A stretch of 64,000 nt of DNA. Source: LMUY01 sp965199555. Its GTDB lineage: Bacteria > Pseudomonadota > Alphaproteobacteria > Acetobacterales > Acetobacteraceae. Positions 7,278 through 15,801 of the stretch are shown in pieces. The stretch covers positions 62,001 to 126,000 of the forward strand of contig CBDASJ010000016.1 of the NCBI GenBank assembly GCA_965199555.1, written 5' to 3'. Under the pieces are notes generated by a model that made no database searches, was not told the DNA's origin, and saw only the letters and a program-made list of their open reading frames with translations. A program made the translations under genes and the position numbers. Position 1 is the first letter of the stretch. Every line of letters begins with the position of its first letter.

Positions 7278-9599
7278 TCAGCCGGCCTTGGACGCGATGG
7301 TGGTCAGCAAAGCCGCGCGCGCACCCGCCGGGTCCATGTGCCGGTTCTGCTGCAGCCACAGGGCACGGTAGATCGCACACCGCTCCACCAGCACGGCATG
7401 CGGTGCCATGTCGACCACCTTGCCCCCGTCCATGACGAGGATCTGGTTGCAATCCACCAGGGACGCCAGCCGATGCGAAACGATGACCATCGTCCGCTCG
7501 CGGCCGATGGCGGTGAGGTTGGCGTTCACCAAAGCCTCGCTTTCTGGATCGAGCGCGCTGGTCGCCTCGTCCAGGATCAGGATGCGTGGGTTGGTGATCA
7601 GCGCGCGGGCGATCGCCAAACGCTGCTTCTGCCCGCCGGAGATGTTGGAGGAGCCTTCTTCGATCCAGGTGTCGTAGCCCTGGGGCAGCCGCTCGATGAA
7701 CTCTTCCGCCCCGGCCAGGCGGGCGGCCCGCACGATGTCCTCGATCGTGAGACCGGGGCGCCCGGCGGTGATGTTGTCCCGCACGGAGCCGCGGAACAGG
7801 AAGTTGTCCTGCAGCACGACGCCGAAGGAGCGCCTGAGATGGGCGAGGTTGATCTCCTTCAACTCCGCCCCGTCGATCTTCAGGAAGCCGCTGTAGTCGC
7901 GGTTCACGCCCTGGAGCAGCCGGGTCACGGTCGACTTGCCGGACCCCGAACGGCCCACGATGCCGAGCATGGTGCCGGCCGGTATCGAGAAGCTGATGTT
8001 GTCCAGGGCCGGCGTCTTGCCCGTCGGGTAGGTGAAGCTGAGGCCGTCGAACGAAACCGCTCCGGCGAATGTGGGGCGCAATCCCGCCCCGCTCTGCTGC
8101 TCCGGCGTGTTGTTCAGAACATAGCCGACCTCGGCCACCGCGGCGCGCACCTCGGTGAAATCCTCGATCAGCCGGGCAAGGCCGACCAAGGGCTGGGTCA
8201 CCCGCTGGCCCAGCAGCATGAACGCGACCAACGCGCCGACCCCGATGCTCGATGTGCCGTCCAGCGCGAGGTATGCGCCAAGCATGATGATCCCGCGCGA
8301 GATGAACAGCTCGATCGGCGTGATCAAGGTGTTGGGCCAGTTGGCCAGGCGGCCGGCTTGCAGCCGCAGCTCCCCGACGGTGGCGACCTGGCTGTCCCAT
8401 TCCGCCTTGCGGGTGGGTTCCAGCGCCAGCGTCTTCAGCGTGCGGATGCCTTGGATGCTTTCGACGAGCACGCTGCTTTTCGCCGACTCGGCAGCCTGCA
8501 CCCTCGCGATCAGCCGGCCGATCGGCTTCAGGAAGGCCATGATGACCGCGGCGATCAGCCCCGCACCCACCAGCACCGTCCAGGCCAGCGTGGCGTTCAA
8601 CCAGAACAACAGCGGCAGCAGGAACAGCAGGGTGATCGTGTCGAGGAAGGTGCCCATGAGCTTGCCCGTGACAAACTCGCGTATCCGGTAGACCTGCATC
8701 AGGCGGAACGTGGACTGGCCCGCCTGATGCCGCTCGAAGTAATCGAGCGGCAGCGACAGCAGGCGGGTGAATATGTGGAGCTGCAAACGGGTGTCGACCC
8801 GGGCGGACACCACCTGGATCAGCTCGCGCCGGGCATACCCCAGCAGGGTTTCGTAGACGCCGATGATCGCCAGCATCAGGCTGATCAGGACGAGCGTGGA
8901 CAGGCTGTGATGGCCCACCACGCGGTCGATCACGGACATGGTCATCAACGGCGGCAGGATCGTCAGCACCGACAGCGTCAACGACGCGATGCCGACATCC
9001 TTCACCAGGCCGCGCTGGCGCACCATGAGCCGCATCACCCAACCCAGCGAGAAGGGTTGGTCGGTGTCGGCTTGTCCGCGCGGGCGCCGCACCAGGATCG
9101 CCTCGCCGGTCCAACGCTGGGACAGGCGCAACCGATCGACCGCGATCGCATCGATGCCGGCCGATCGCGGGTCCCGGATCCAGACGAGGTTGCGGCTGGC
9201 GTCCGAGCCGACCAGGACGCCCGCCGTGCCATCCGCGAACAGCAGCACGACCGGGGATACCTGCCCGCCGCTGCCGGCCTGCGTCAGCCGAAGCAACTGC
9301 GCCCATTCCAGGCGGCTCGCCTTTGCCACGAGCCCTTGGTCGCGCAACCACCTCACCAGCGACAACGGCGACGGGATCGTCTCGCCAGGGTCCAGGCGAT
9401 AGTCTTTGCGGTCGAGTTGAAACCCGTGGTGCCGGGCCACCGCGGCCACTGCCGACAGGCGCATGTCCGCCACGTCCAGCTCATCCTGGCTGCCGCTGAT
9501 CGTTCCCGGCGTGATGTCCGGCGTCCCGCGGGCCGCCCCCAGCCTGTCCACGTGCCCTATCCCCCGCGCATCGTTGCGGAAGGCTTGCTCGTAGCACAC
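7278..9599 (-). CDS. Type I secretion ABC ATPase/permease with inactive C39-like domain
   Basis: A 773-residue exporter half-transporter. Residues 40-160 resemble the peptidase C39 domain, but the catalytic cysteine position reads ELDVADMRLSA (Asp instead of Cys), as in the C39-like domain of HlyB, which binds unfolded cargo without cutting it. Six membrane helices follow (about 170-450) and then the nucleotide-binding domain: Walker A GRSGSGKST (near 550), signature NISGGQKQR (near 648), Walker B ILILDEATSAL (near 670) and H-loop VSHRLAS. It would drive one-step export of a protein with a C-terminal signal. No RTX cargo is seen in the window. The start at 9599 gives a 40-residue leader before the C39-like fold; a later start is possible. 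Confidence 0.92.
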   Translation of the reverse strand: MCYEQAFRNDARGIGHVDRLGAARGTPDITPGTISGSQDELDVADMRLSAVAAVARHHGFQLDRKDYRLDPGETIPSPLSLVRWLRDQGLVAKASRLEWAQLLRLTQAGSGGQVSPVVLLFADGTAGVLVGSDASRNLVWIRDPRSAGIDAIAVDRLRLSQRWTGEAILVRRPRGQADTDQPFSLGWVMRLMVRQRGLVKDVGIASLTLSVLTILPPLMTMSVIDRVVGHHSLSTLVLISLMLAIIGVYETLLGYARRELIQVVSARVDTRLQLHIFTRLLSLPLDYFERHQAGQSTFRLMQVYRIREFVTGKLMGTFLDTITLLFLLPLLFWLNATLAWTVLVGAGLIAAVIMAFLKPIGRLIARVQAAESAKSSVLVESIQGIRTLKTLALEPTRKAEWDSQVATVGELRLQAGRLANWPNTLITPIELFISRGIIMLGAYLALDGTSSIGVGALVAFMLLGQRVTQPLVGLARLIEDFTEVRAAVAEVGYVLNNTPEQQSGAGLRPTFAGAVSFDGLSFTYPTGKTPALDNISFSIPAGTMLGIVGRSGSGKSTVTRLLQGVNRDYSGFLKIDGAELKEINLAHLRRSFGVVLQDNFLFRGSVRDNITAGRPGLTIEDIVRAARLAGAEEFIERLPQGYDTWIEEGSSNISGGQKQRLAIARALITNPRILILDEATSALDPESEALVNANLTAIGRERTMVIVSHRLASLVDCNQILVMDGGKVVDMAPHAVLVERCAIYRALWLQQNRHMDPAGARAALLTTIASKAG

Positions 9600-9714
9600 T
9601 TGGCGAGGCTGTCGGCAAAAACACGGCAGGCGCGGCCCGCCGGATCGGGAATTCGGCCTTTCAAACGCTTTTCAGCCGAAGCAAGCTGCCCGACGACAAA
9701 GGAGACCAGCCGGA

Positions 9715-10236
9715 ATGGACATCCGCCCCGCCGTCGCATCGGACCTGCCGGACATCCAGGCGATCTATTCCCACCATGTTCTGCACGGCACGGGCACGTT
9801 CGAGGAGGTTCCGCCGTCCGTCGAAGAGATCACCACCCGCATGCAGGCGGGGGCGCAGCGCGGGTGGGCGTGGCTGGTGGCCACCGATACGACCGGTGTG
9901 CTCGGCTACGCCTATTACAGCCAAATCCGCGACCGTACGGCGTATCGGTTCACCGCGGAGGACAGCATCTACGTCCGCGAGGACGTGCGCGGCCAGGGCG
10001 TGGGCAAGGCCTTGGTGCTCCGCCTGTTGGCCGAGGCGGAACGCTCCGGCTTCCGGCAGATGATCGCCGTGATCGGTGACAGCGAAAACGTCGGCTCGGT
10101 CGGGATGCACGCGTCGCTCGGTTTCCACCATGTCGGCACGCTGCGCGCTGTCGGGCTCAAGTTCGGCCGCTGGCTGGACACGGTCTATATGCAGCGTGCC
10201 CTGGGCGTCGGGGACGAAACCCTGCCCGTCGGCTAG
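9715..10236 (+). CDS. GNAT N-acetyltransferase, phosphinothricin acetyltransferase family
   Basis: A 173-residue single GNAT domain. MDIRPAVASDLPDIQAIYSHHV opens the fold, SIYVREDVRGQGVGKALV (near residue 82) contains the RGQGVG acetyl-CoA pyrophosphate loop, and LGFHHVGTLRAVGLKFGRW closes it, the ending typical of the Pat/MnaT group that acetylates phosphinothricin, methionine sulfoximine or related amino acids. The start has a GGAG-like sequence a few bases upstream. The gene is divergent from the secretion operon and appears monocistronic. A decayed relative of its 3' half lies about 400 bases downstream. Confidence 0.93.
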   Translation: MDIRPAVASDLPDIQAIYSHHVLHGTGTFEEVPPSVEEITTRMQAGAQRGWAWLVATDTTGVLGYAYYSQIRDRTAYRFTAEDSIYVREDVRGQGVGKALVLRLLAEAERSGFRQMIAVIGDSENVGSVGMHASLGFHHVGTLRAVGLKFGRWLDTVYMQRALGVGDETLPVG

Positions 10237-10369
10237 AGCCTGTCTGTTTCAAGATGGGGCATAGCCGGCCGAATGTAGTTCGCAGGAACTCTTTCAGCGT
10301 GCGCCGATGCGGCCACACGGCTGCAATCGAGCGTTCATCGGCCTTGCGCAGGAAGCTTGGCGAACATCA

Positions 10370-10690
10370 TCTCCCTAGGGCGGCAGGAACAGGAGGTGCT
10401 CGGCGCACCTGGTATGGCCCCGAGGACGACGATGTCACCGGGGCGCTGGCACGGCTTCCTGGCAGACATGATCGGCCCGTGATGCGCCGCTTGCACAGCG
10501 AACGTCATGGTTGACCAGCGGATGAATCTGCCGCAACCAGGCGCTCGCCGCATGTCGGCACGCTGGGCTGTCGGGTCTCATCGACGAAGTTCGGCCCCGC
10601 AACGGCTGCGACACGGTCTGCTCGGCGGCCCGCAGCGTCGCGAAGAAAACGCCCATTGGGCGTCGGGGACGAGAACAACATTGGCTTGGG
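10370..10690 (+). pseudogene. Decayed second copy of the acetyltransferase 3' half
   Basis: Within the 625-base stretch 10237-10861, which holds no intact gene, bases around 10380-10680 repeat landmarks of the upstream acetyltransferase in the same order and strand: gtgctc...ctgg...ccgagg, cggcttcc..ggcaga..tgatcg, an acagcgaa..acgtc patch, then catgtcggcacgctg (exact, 10555-10569 against 10129-10143), ctgtcggg, aagttcggcc, gacacggtct, gcagcgt and gggcgtcggggacga. Many insertions and substitutions break the frame, so it cannot encode protein. It looks like an old tandem duplication in decay. The remainder of the stretch up to polA shows nothing I recognise. Confidence 0.6.
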
Positions 10691-10861
10691 TGCGCACGCG
10701 CCTGCTGGATCGACCCAGCGCACCGATCAAAAAGCCGGGCCGCACGCCGAGATTGGCCCGCATCAACGGCAGCCACAACGCGTTCACGCAGGTCCTTAGG
10801 GCTTGGTCATCGCTGCTGACCTCCTTTCAAGCCAGCAGCTTGAATCAGATTTCCGCCCAGC

Positions 10862-13558
10862 TCAGACGCGGACCCTTGCCGCCCAGCTCCGCCCCTTGCC
10901 GGTTTCCACCACCAAGGGGACCGAGAGCTGCACCGCATCCTGCATCACGTCCCGCACCAGATCCGCCAGCGCGTCGGCTTCGTCCTCCGGCGCCTCGAAC
11001 AGCAGTTCGTCATGCACCTGCAACAGCATGCGCCCGCGCAACCCGGCCGCGCCGATCGCGGCGGGTAGGCGCACCATGGCCCGCTTGATGATGTCCGCCG
11101 CCCCGCCTTGCAGCGGGGCATTGCTGGCTTGCCGCTCGGCATAGGCGCGCTTGGCCGGGTTGCGGTCGGCGATGCCGGGCACCCAGCAGCGCCGGCCGAA
11201 CGGCGTCAGCACGAAGCCGCGGATGCGCGCCTCTTCCCGCGTGCTTTCCATGTAGGCGCGTATGCCCGGGTAGCGCAGGAAGTAGGCGTCGATATACGCC
11301 TTGGCTTCGCCCGGTTCGATTTGCAGTTGCCGGGCCAGGCCGAACGCGCTGATGCCGTAGATGATGCCGAAATTGATCGCCTTCGCCCGGCGTCGCACCA
11401 GCCCCGTCATGTCCGCCATCGGCACGCCGAACACCTCGCTGGCCGTGCGGCTATGAATGTCCTGCCCGGTAGCGAACGCCTCCGTTAGCGCTGGGATGTC
11501 GGCGACATGGGCCAGCAGCCTCAGCTCGATCTGCGAGTAGTCGGCGCTGACCAGCAGATGGCCGGGTGCGGCGACGAAGGCCTGCCGGATGCGCCCGCCC
11601 TCCTCTGTCCGGATCGGGATGTTCTGCAGATTCGGATCGTTCGACGACAGCCGGCCGGTGGTGGTGGCCGCCATGGTGAAGGTGGTGTGCACGCGCCCGG
11701 TGTCGCGGTCGATCTCGGTGACCAGCGCGTCGGCGTAGGTGGATTTTAGCTTGGACAATTGCCGCCATTCCAGGATGCGCCCCGGCAGTTCCGCCCCGCT
11801 TTCCGCCAAGGATTGCAGCACGGCGGCATCCGTGCCCCAGGTTCCGCTGCTGGTGCGGCGGCCGCCCGGCAGCTTCATCTCGTCGAACAGGATTTCGCCC
11901 AGCACCTTGGGGCTGCCCAGGTTAAAGGCACGCCCCGCCAGCCGGTGGATTTCCGCCTCGCCAACGGCCATGCGCTCGCCGAAATCGGCGGACAGGCGGC
12001 GCAACTCCACCTCGTCCACCTTGATCCCGGCCCGCTCCATCTCGGTCAGCACGGGGATGAGCCGACGCTCCAACTGCTCGTACAGCGCCGTGGCACGGGC
12101 ATCGGCCAACCGCACGCGCAGCGCGTGGCGCAGCCGCAGCGTACAATCGGCGGCCTCCGCGACATGGCTCGCCGCGCGGTCCGTTGCGAGCTGCGCCAGG
12201 GTCAGGCGCGCGCGCCCGGTGCCGGTGACGGCATCCAGCCCGGTGACGCCATGCCCCAGATGCAGGCGGGACAAATCTTCCAGCGTGTGGGCATGCGCCC
12301 CCGCATCCTGCGCGTAGGAGAGCAGCATGGCGTCATCCACCGGCGCCACCACCCCGAAGCCGGCGCGCCCCAAGGCCCACAACCCGGCCTTGGCGTCGTG
12401 CAACACCTTCAGCACCGACGCGTCCCGCAGCACGGGCGCCAATTGCGCCACCAGGTCCTCGCGCTCGACCTGCTGCACCTCCCGCTCCAGATCCGCCTCG
12501 TGGCCAACCGGCACGTAGCAGGCGCGGCCCGGCGTTGTGGCCAAGCCCAGCCCGACCAGTCCGGCGCCGCCCACCACCGGGTAGATCGCCAGCACGCCGC
12601 TGCGGCCCGCATCCTCCAGCACTGCCGCCAGCCCGGCCTGGTCGGCCACCACGGGGTAGGGGCCGAACGGGGCGGCTTCCTCCTGGGGCGGCGGGGCCGG
12701 GGCGTCTTCGCCGACCGGCCCTTCCAGCCCCAGCCGCGTGACGGTGGATCGGAAGCCCATGCCGATCAGCCAGCCCGAAAGGGCGGCACGGTCCGGCTGC
12801 CGCGTGACCAGCGTGTCCAGCGCCTGGGGCAGCGGCGCGTCGTCCCGCAGCACCACCAACTGGCGGGACAACCGGGCCTGGTCGGCATGGGTGATGAGCA
12901 GTTCACGCCGCTTGGACGGCTTCATGCCCCGCGCGGCCGCCAACACTCCGTCCAGATCGCCGAACTCGGCAAGCAACTGGCAGGCGGTCTTCGGCCCGAT
13001 GCCGGGCACGCCGGGCACGTTGTCCACGGTGTCGCCCATCAGCGCCAGCAGGTCGATCATGTGCTCCGGGCCGCAGCCGAACTTCTCGCGCACCTCGTCC
13101 GGGCCGATGGATTTCTGCTTGATCGGGTCCTGCATGGTCACGCCGGGACGGATCAACTGCATCAGATCCTTGTCCGACGAAACGATGGTCGTCTGGCCGC
13201 CGGCCTCCACCGCGGCCTTGGTGTAGGCGGCGATCAGGTCGTCGGCTTCCCAATCCTCCAACTCGATGGCGGGCACGTTGAAGGCGGCGGTGGCGTCGCG
13301 CACCAGGGCGAATTGCGGCAGCAGCTCCGACGGCGGGTCCGGCCGCTGCGCCTTGTAGGCGTCGTAGATGCGGTTGCGGAACGTCGTTCGCCCGGCGTCG
13401 AAGATGACGGCGAGATGGGTGCCGACATGGTCCTTCAGCAGCCGCGCCAGCATGTTGGTGAAGCCGAACACGGCGTTGACCGGCGTGCCGTCCGGCCGTG
13501 TCATGGGTGGCAAGGCGTGGAAGGCGCGGAAGATGAATCCCGAGCCGTCGACCAGCAC
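10862..13558 (-). CDS. polA: DNA polymerase I
   Basis: About 898 residues. The N-terminal 290 are the 5'-3' exonuclease (LVDGSGFIFRAFHALPP, EADDLIAAYT, SSDKDLMQL, GDTVDNVPG). The middle (about 310-480) keeps the proofreading fold, but the strand that should carry the Asp-x-Glu metal ligands reads VLAIYPVVGG, so 3'-5' exonuclease activity is probably lost. The polymerase domain has motif A (SADYSQIELRLLAH), motif B (RRRAKAINFGIIYG) and motif C (QVHDELLFE). The start is unclear: GTG at 13558 precedes LVDGSG by one residue; a CTG at 13585 overlapping the zinc-finger gene stop, or codons as far as 13672, are alternatives. It serves Okazaki fragment processing and gap filling. Confidence 0.95.
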   Translation of the reverse strand: MLVDGSGFIFRAFHALPPMTRPDGTPVNAVFGFTNMLARLLKDHVGTHLAVIFDAGRTTFRNRIYDAYKAQRPDPPSELLPQFALVRDATAAFNVPAIELEDWEADDLIAAYTKAAVEAGGQTTIVSSDKDLMQLIRPGVTMQDPIKQKSIGPDEVREKFGCGPEHMIDLLALMGDTVDNVPGVPGIGPKTACQLLAEFGDLDGVLAAARGMKPSKRRELLITHADQARLSRQLVVLRDDAPLPQALDTLVTRQPDRAALSGWLIGMGFRSTVTRLGLEGPVGEDAPAPPPQEEAAPFGPYPVVADQAGLAAVLEDAGRSGVLAIYPVVGGAGLVGLGLATTPGRACYVPVGHEADLEREVQQVEREDLVAQLAPVLRDASVLKVLHDAKAGLWALGRAGFGVVAPVDDAMLLSYAQDAGAHAHTLEDLSRLHLGHGVTGLDAVTGTGRARLTLAQLATDRAASHVAEAADCTLRLRHALRVRLADARATALYEQLERRLIPVLTEMERAGIKVDEVELRRLSADFGERMAVGEAEIHRLAGRAFNLGSPKVLGEILFDEMKLPGGRRTSSGTWGTDAAVLQSLAESGAELPGRILEWRQLSKLKSTYADALVTEIDRDTGRVHTTFTMAATTTGRLSSNDPNLQNIPIRTEEGGRIRQAFVAAPGHLLVSADYSQIELRLLAHVADIPALTEAFATGQDIHSRTASEVFGVPMADMTGLVRRRAKAINFGIIYGISAFGLARQLQIEPGEAKAYIDAYFLRYPGIRAYMESTREEARIRGFVLTPFGRRCWVPGIADRNPAKRAYAERQASNAPLQGGAADIIKRAMVRLPAAIGAAGLRGRMLLQVHDELLFEAPEDEADALADLVRDVMQDAVQLSVPLVVETGKGRSWAARVRV

Positions 13559-13581
13559 CAGATGGAGGGGTTCGCCGGCGC

Positions 13582-13800
13582 TCAGTGGTCCGCGTCCATC
13601 GCGCCCGGGTTCAGCACGAACACCCGCGAGCAATACGGGCAAAACGTCTGCTCGTGCACGATCCGCAGCCACACCCGGGGGTGGCCCAACCCGGCATTAC
13701 CGCCGTCGCAAGCGACGACGCGGTCGTCCACGTGGATGATCTCGTGCTCGCCCACCGGCATTCCCGGCGGCGACTCTGGCGTGGACGCGCCGAACGGCAT
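13582..13800 (-). CDS. Zinc-finger domain protein (COG4391 / zf-CHCC)
   Basis: A 72-residue protein whose core reads VVACDGGNAGLGHPRVWLRI followed by FCPYCSRVFVL. The Cys-x(n)-His and Cys-x2-Cys set matches the zf-CHCC domain, related to the NDUFS6 subunit of complex I and found as a stand-alone small protein throughout alphaproteobacteria. Its precise job is unknown. ATG at 13800 gives the usual family length; the frame remains open further upstream but would overlap the divergent hydrolase gene. Its stop overlaps or adjoins the polA start, so both are likely co-transcribed. Confidence 0.85.
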   Translation of the reverse strand: MPFGASTPESPPGMPVGEHEIIHVDDRVVACDGGNAGLGHPRVWLRIVHEQTFCPYCSRVFVLNPGAMDADH

Positions 13801-13831
13801 GTGGACCTCGACTGGTAGGGGACGCGGCACA

Positions 13832-14875
13832 ATGATACGCATGCTGGCCATGAGTTCAACCGCGCGCGCTGCCCTTGCCTGCCTTGCCCTGCTGATGGGG
13901 GGATGCGCGAACCGCCTGCCCCCTTTCGGCACGCCCGATGCGCCGCTGGCGATCCACCCGGTGCCGGACGAGGTGTTCACCCTGCCGGACGGCACGCGGC
14001 TGCCGGCCCGCGTGTGGCTGCCGCCGGCCGGGCAGCCGCCGTCCGCGGTGATCCTCGCCTTGCACGGCTTCAACGACAGCCGCGACCAGTGGGCGCTGCC
14101 CGGCCCGGTGTTCGCCGCCGCCGGCGTGGCCCTGTACGCGCCGGACCAGCGCGGTTTCGGCGACACCGCGGCCCGGCAAACCTGGCCCGGCGGCGCCACC
14201 CTGGTGAGCGACGCCGACGCGATGGCCCGCGACCTGCGCCGCCGCTACCCCACCACGCCGCTTTACGTCATGGGCGAAAGCATGGGCGGCGCCGTCGCGC
14301 TGGACCTCGCGGCCAGCCCAACCCCGCCGCCGATCACCGGGACGATCATGCTGTCCCCCGCCGTCTGGGGCCGGCCCGAACAAGGGCTGGTGCTGGCGAG
14401 CGCCTTGTGGGCTGCGAACGGGTTGATCCCCGGCTATCGGATCAAATCCGGCGACGTGCCGGTGCGGGTCCACGCCAGCGACAACCGGGACGCCCTGATC
14501 GCGCTGGTCCGCGACCCGCTGACGATCCACAGCACGCAAGTGTCGGTGTTGAACGGCCTGGTGGACCTGATGGATTCCGCCCAGCAGGCTGCGCCTAGGG
14601 TCCACGGCCGCAGCTTCCTCGCCTATGGCGCCCACGACGACTTGGTGCCGGCCAGCGCGATGGGCGTGGCCTGGGCGCACCTCCCCCCGGATACGCGCCG
14701 GGCCGTTTACCCCAATGGCTACCACTTGCTGATGCGCGACCTGGATCGCCAGGCGGTCATTGATGACGTGATCGCCTGGATAAAGCGGCCCGACGCCCCC
14801 CTGCCCTCCGGCGCCGACATCGCCGCCGCCGCCTGGGCCACGCGCTATCACCCGGGGGGTGGCATCGAGTTCTAG
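13832..14875 (+). CDS. Alpha/beta hydrolase lipoprotein (monoacylglycerol lipase-like)
   Basis: A 347-residue protein with an N-terminal export signal ending in a possible lipobox (LALLMGGC, Cys near residue 28). The hydrolase domain shows ALHGFNDSRDQW (oxyanion strand), the nucleophile elbow GESMGG (near 148), an acid in GAHDDLVP and the histidine in PNGYHLL. This arrangement resembles monoacylglycerol lipase/lysophospholipase-type serine aminopeptidase S33 hydrolases; the natural ester is unknown. Anchoring to the membrane through a lipid is likely, though Gly at -1 and -2 makes the lipobox atypical. The start ATG at 13832 lies 31 bases from the divergent zinc-finger gene. Confidence 0.85.
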   Translation: MIRMLAMSSTARAALACLALLMGGCANRLPPFGTPDAPLAIHPVPDEVFTLPDGTRLPARVWLPPAGQPPSAVILALHGFNDSRDQWALPGPVFAAAGVALYAPDQRGFGDTAARQTWPGGATLVSDADAMARDLRRRYPTTPLYVMGESMGGAVALDLAASPTPPPITGTIMLSPAVWGRPEQGLVLASALWAANGLIPGYRIKSGDVPVRVHASDNRDALIALVRDPLTIHSTQVSVLNGLVDLMDSAQQAAPRVHGRSFLAYGAHDDLVPASAMGVAWAHLPPDTRRAVYPNGYHLLMRDLDRQAVIDDVIAWIKRPDAPLPSGADIAAAAWATRYHPGGGIEF

Positions 14876-14896
14876 GGTGCGGTATGAGGGCGCATT

Positions 14897-14973
14897 GGAC
14901 CCGTAGCTCAGCTGGATAGAGCGTCGCCCTCCGAAGGCGAAGGTCGCACGTTCGAATCGTGTCGGGTCCGCCA
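14897..14973 (+). tRNA. tRNA-Arg (anticodon CCG)
   Basis: A full cloverleaf of 77 bases: acceptor GGACCCG pairs with CGGGTCC, D-arm GCTC..GAGC, anticodon stem CGCCC.. with loop CTCCGAA (anticodon CCG, reads CGG arginine codons), T-arm with GTTCGAATC, and an encoded CCA end. Its 3' half is repeated imperfectly 748 bases downstream. Confidence 0.95.
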
Positions 14974-14977
14974 ATCA
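14926..14977 (+). repeat. tRNA-Arg 3' half, left copy of a 52-base direct repeat
   Basis: From the anticodon arm to four bases past CCA. It matches 15674-15725 without gaps at 45 of 52 positions (counted by eye). Such tRNA 3'-end duplications are usually attachment-site scars of an integrated element. Confidence 0.7.
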
Positions 14978-15041
14978 ACGGCTCTATATCAGCCCCTTCG
15001 CCGGCAGCGAGGCCGAGTTCCTTTCCAGCCCGCCGTGCGAA

Positions 15042-15572
15042 TCATGCGGCATCTATGGCATCCAGGACCGCCTCCGGCGCGACGTCCCTCTCGACCTCGG
15101 CCATCTCCGTCCGGCCAAACTCAACGCCCATCTTGGCCGCCATAGCCGTCACCACTTCGGTCAACTTCGTGAGTTCATGCTCGGCAAGCAGGTTGATATG
15201 CAAGTCGAGATCCGCGCGCTTGTCAGCCGCCTTGGCCGTCCGGTTTTGGCTGATCAGCACGAAGGTGGAAAGGAAGATCGCCTCGACCGACGCTTCCATC
15301 GCGAGAACCACGAACGAGGGGTCGAACTTGGCGATGCCGGGGATCACGCCGAGGTTGGCGAGGATCCAGGCCGAATACAGCACCAAGTGTATGTAGACAA
15401 ACGTCATGCTGCCGGTGAACGAGGTGATCGCCTCCGCCAGTTTCTCTTGTTTCGTGGCAGCCCCAGCTTCCTGCCGACGCCGCTCCGCGAGCGCATTTAT
15501 GTTGCGTCCCAGCGCGCCGCCCATGTTGCGCTGCTGCGGGGGCGGAACCGTGGGCGTTGTTGCTTCGGTCAT
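15042..15572 (-). CDS. DUF1003 membrane protein
   Basis: A 176-residue protein with the DUF1003 core: two hydrophobic segments around residues 53-75 (MTFVYIHLVLYSAWILANL) and 88-108 (FVVLAMEASVEAIFLSTFVLI) followed by the characteristic ISQNR...DLHINLLAEHE region. The family is found in the inner membrane and its function is not established. A good ribosome site (GGAGA) lies eight bases before the ATG. The gene is the only one between the intact tRNA-Arg and the partial tRNA copy, so it may have arrived with the element that made the duplication. Confidence 0.88.
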   Translation of the reverse strand: MTEATTPTVPPPQQRNMGGALGRNINALAERRRQEAGAATKQEKLAEAITSFTGSMTFVYIHLVLYSAWILANLGVIPGIAKFDPSFVVLAMEASVEAIFLSTFVLISQNRTAKAADKRADLDLHINLLAEHELTKLTEVVTAMAAKMGVEFGRTEMAEVERDVAPEAVLDAIDAA

Positions 15573-15673
15573 GGGCTCATCTCCAAATGTCTCAAGGGAC
15601 CATGCCTCCTAGGGTGGAGGCAGCCTTGATACACGAGGTCACGCCTACGCCCGAGCGATAAGAGCCCATTCCC

Positions 15674-15725
15674 GGCCACCGAAGGCGACGGTCGCACGTT
15701 GGAGCCGTGTCGCGTCCGCCAATCA
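15674..15725 (+). repeat. tRNA-Arg 3' half remnant, right copy of the direct repeat
   Basis: Copy of 14926-14977 with seven substitutions, including changes inside the T-loop (ggagcc for cgaatc), and no 5' half of a tRNA in front of it. It cannot form a working tRNA. No integrase gene is present between the two copies. Confidence 0.7.
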
Positions 15726-15801
15726 CTTAGTCACTTACCAGCGGCGCTGAACTGTGACCCATCAATTGTTTGCCCGCCGACCCGTGTTGGCCTGCTGACG
15801 T

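Noticed and set aside
7278..9351. A 1164-residue frame merging the HlyD gene with upstream sequence
   Set aside because: The part before MSVTTTRNTRL is an out-of-frame reading of the ABC ATPase gene; the real start is at 7266.
10507..11088. 193-residue plus-strand frame across the polA 3' end
   Set aside because: Its second half is antisense to polA and its first half is the decayed acetyltransferase copy in a wrong frame.
15005..15730. A second working tRNA-Arg
   Set aside because: The copy has only the 3' half and a damaged T-loop, with no acceptor 5' strand or D-arm.
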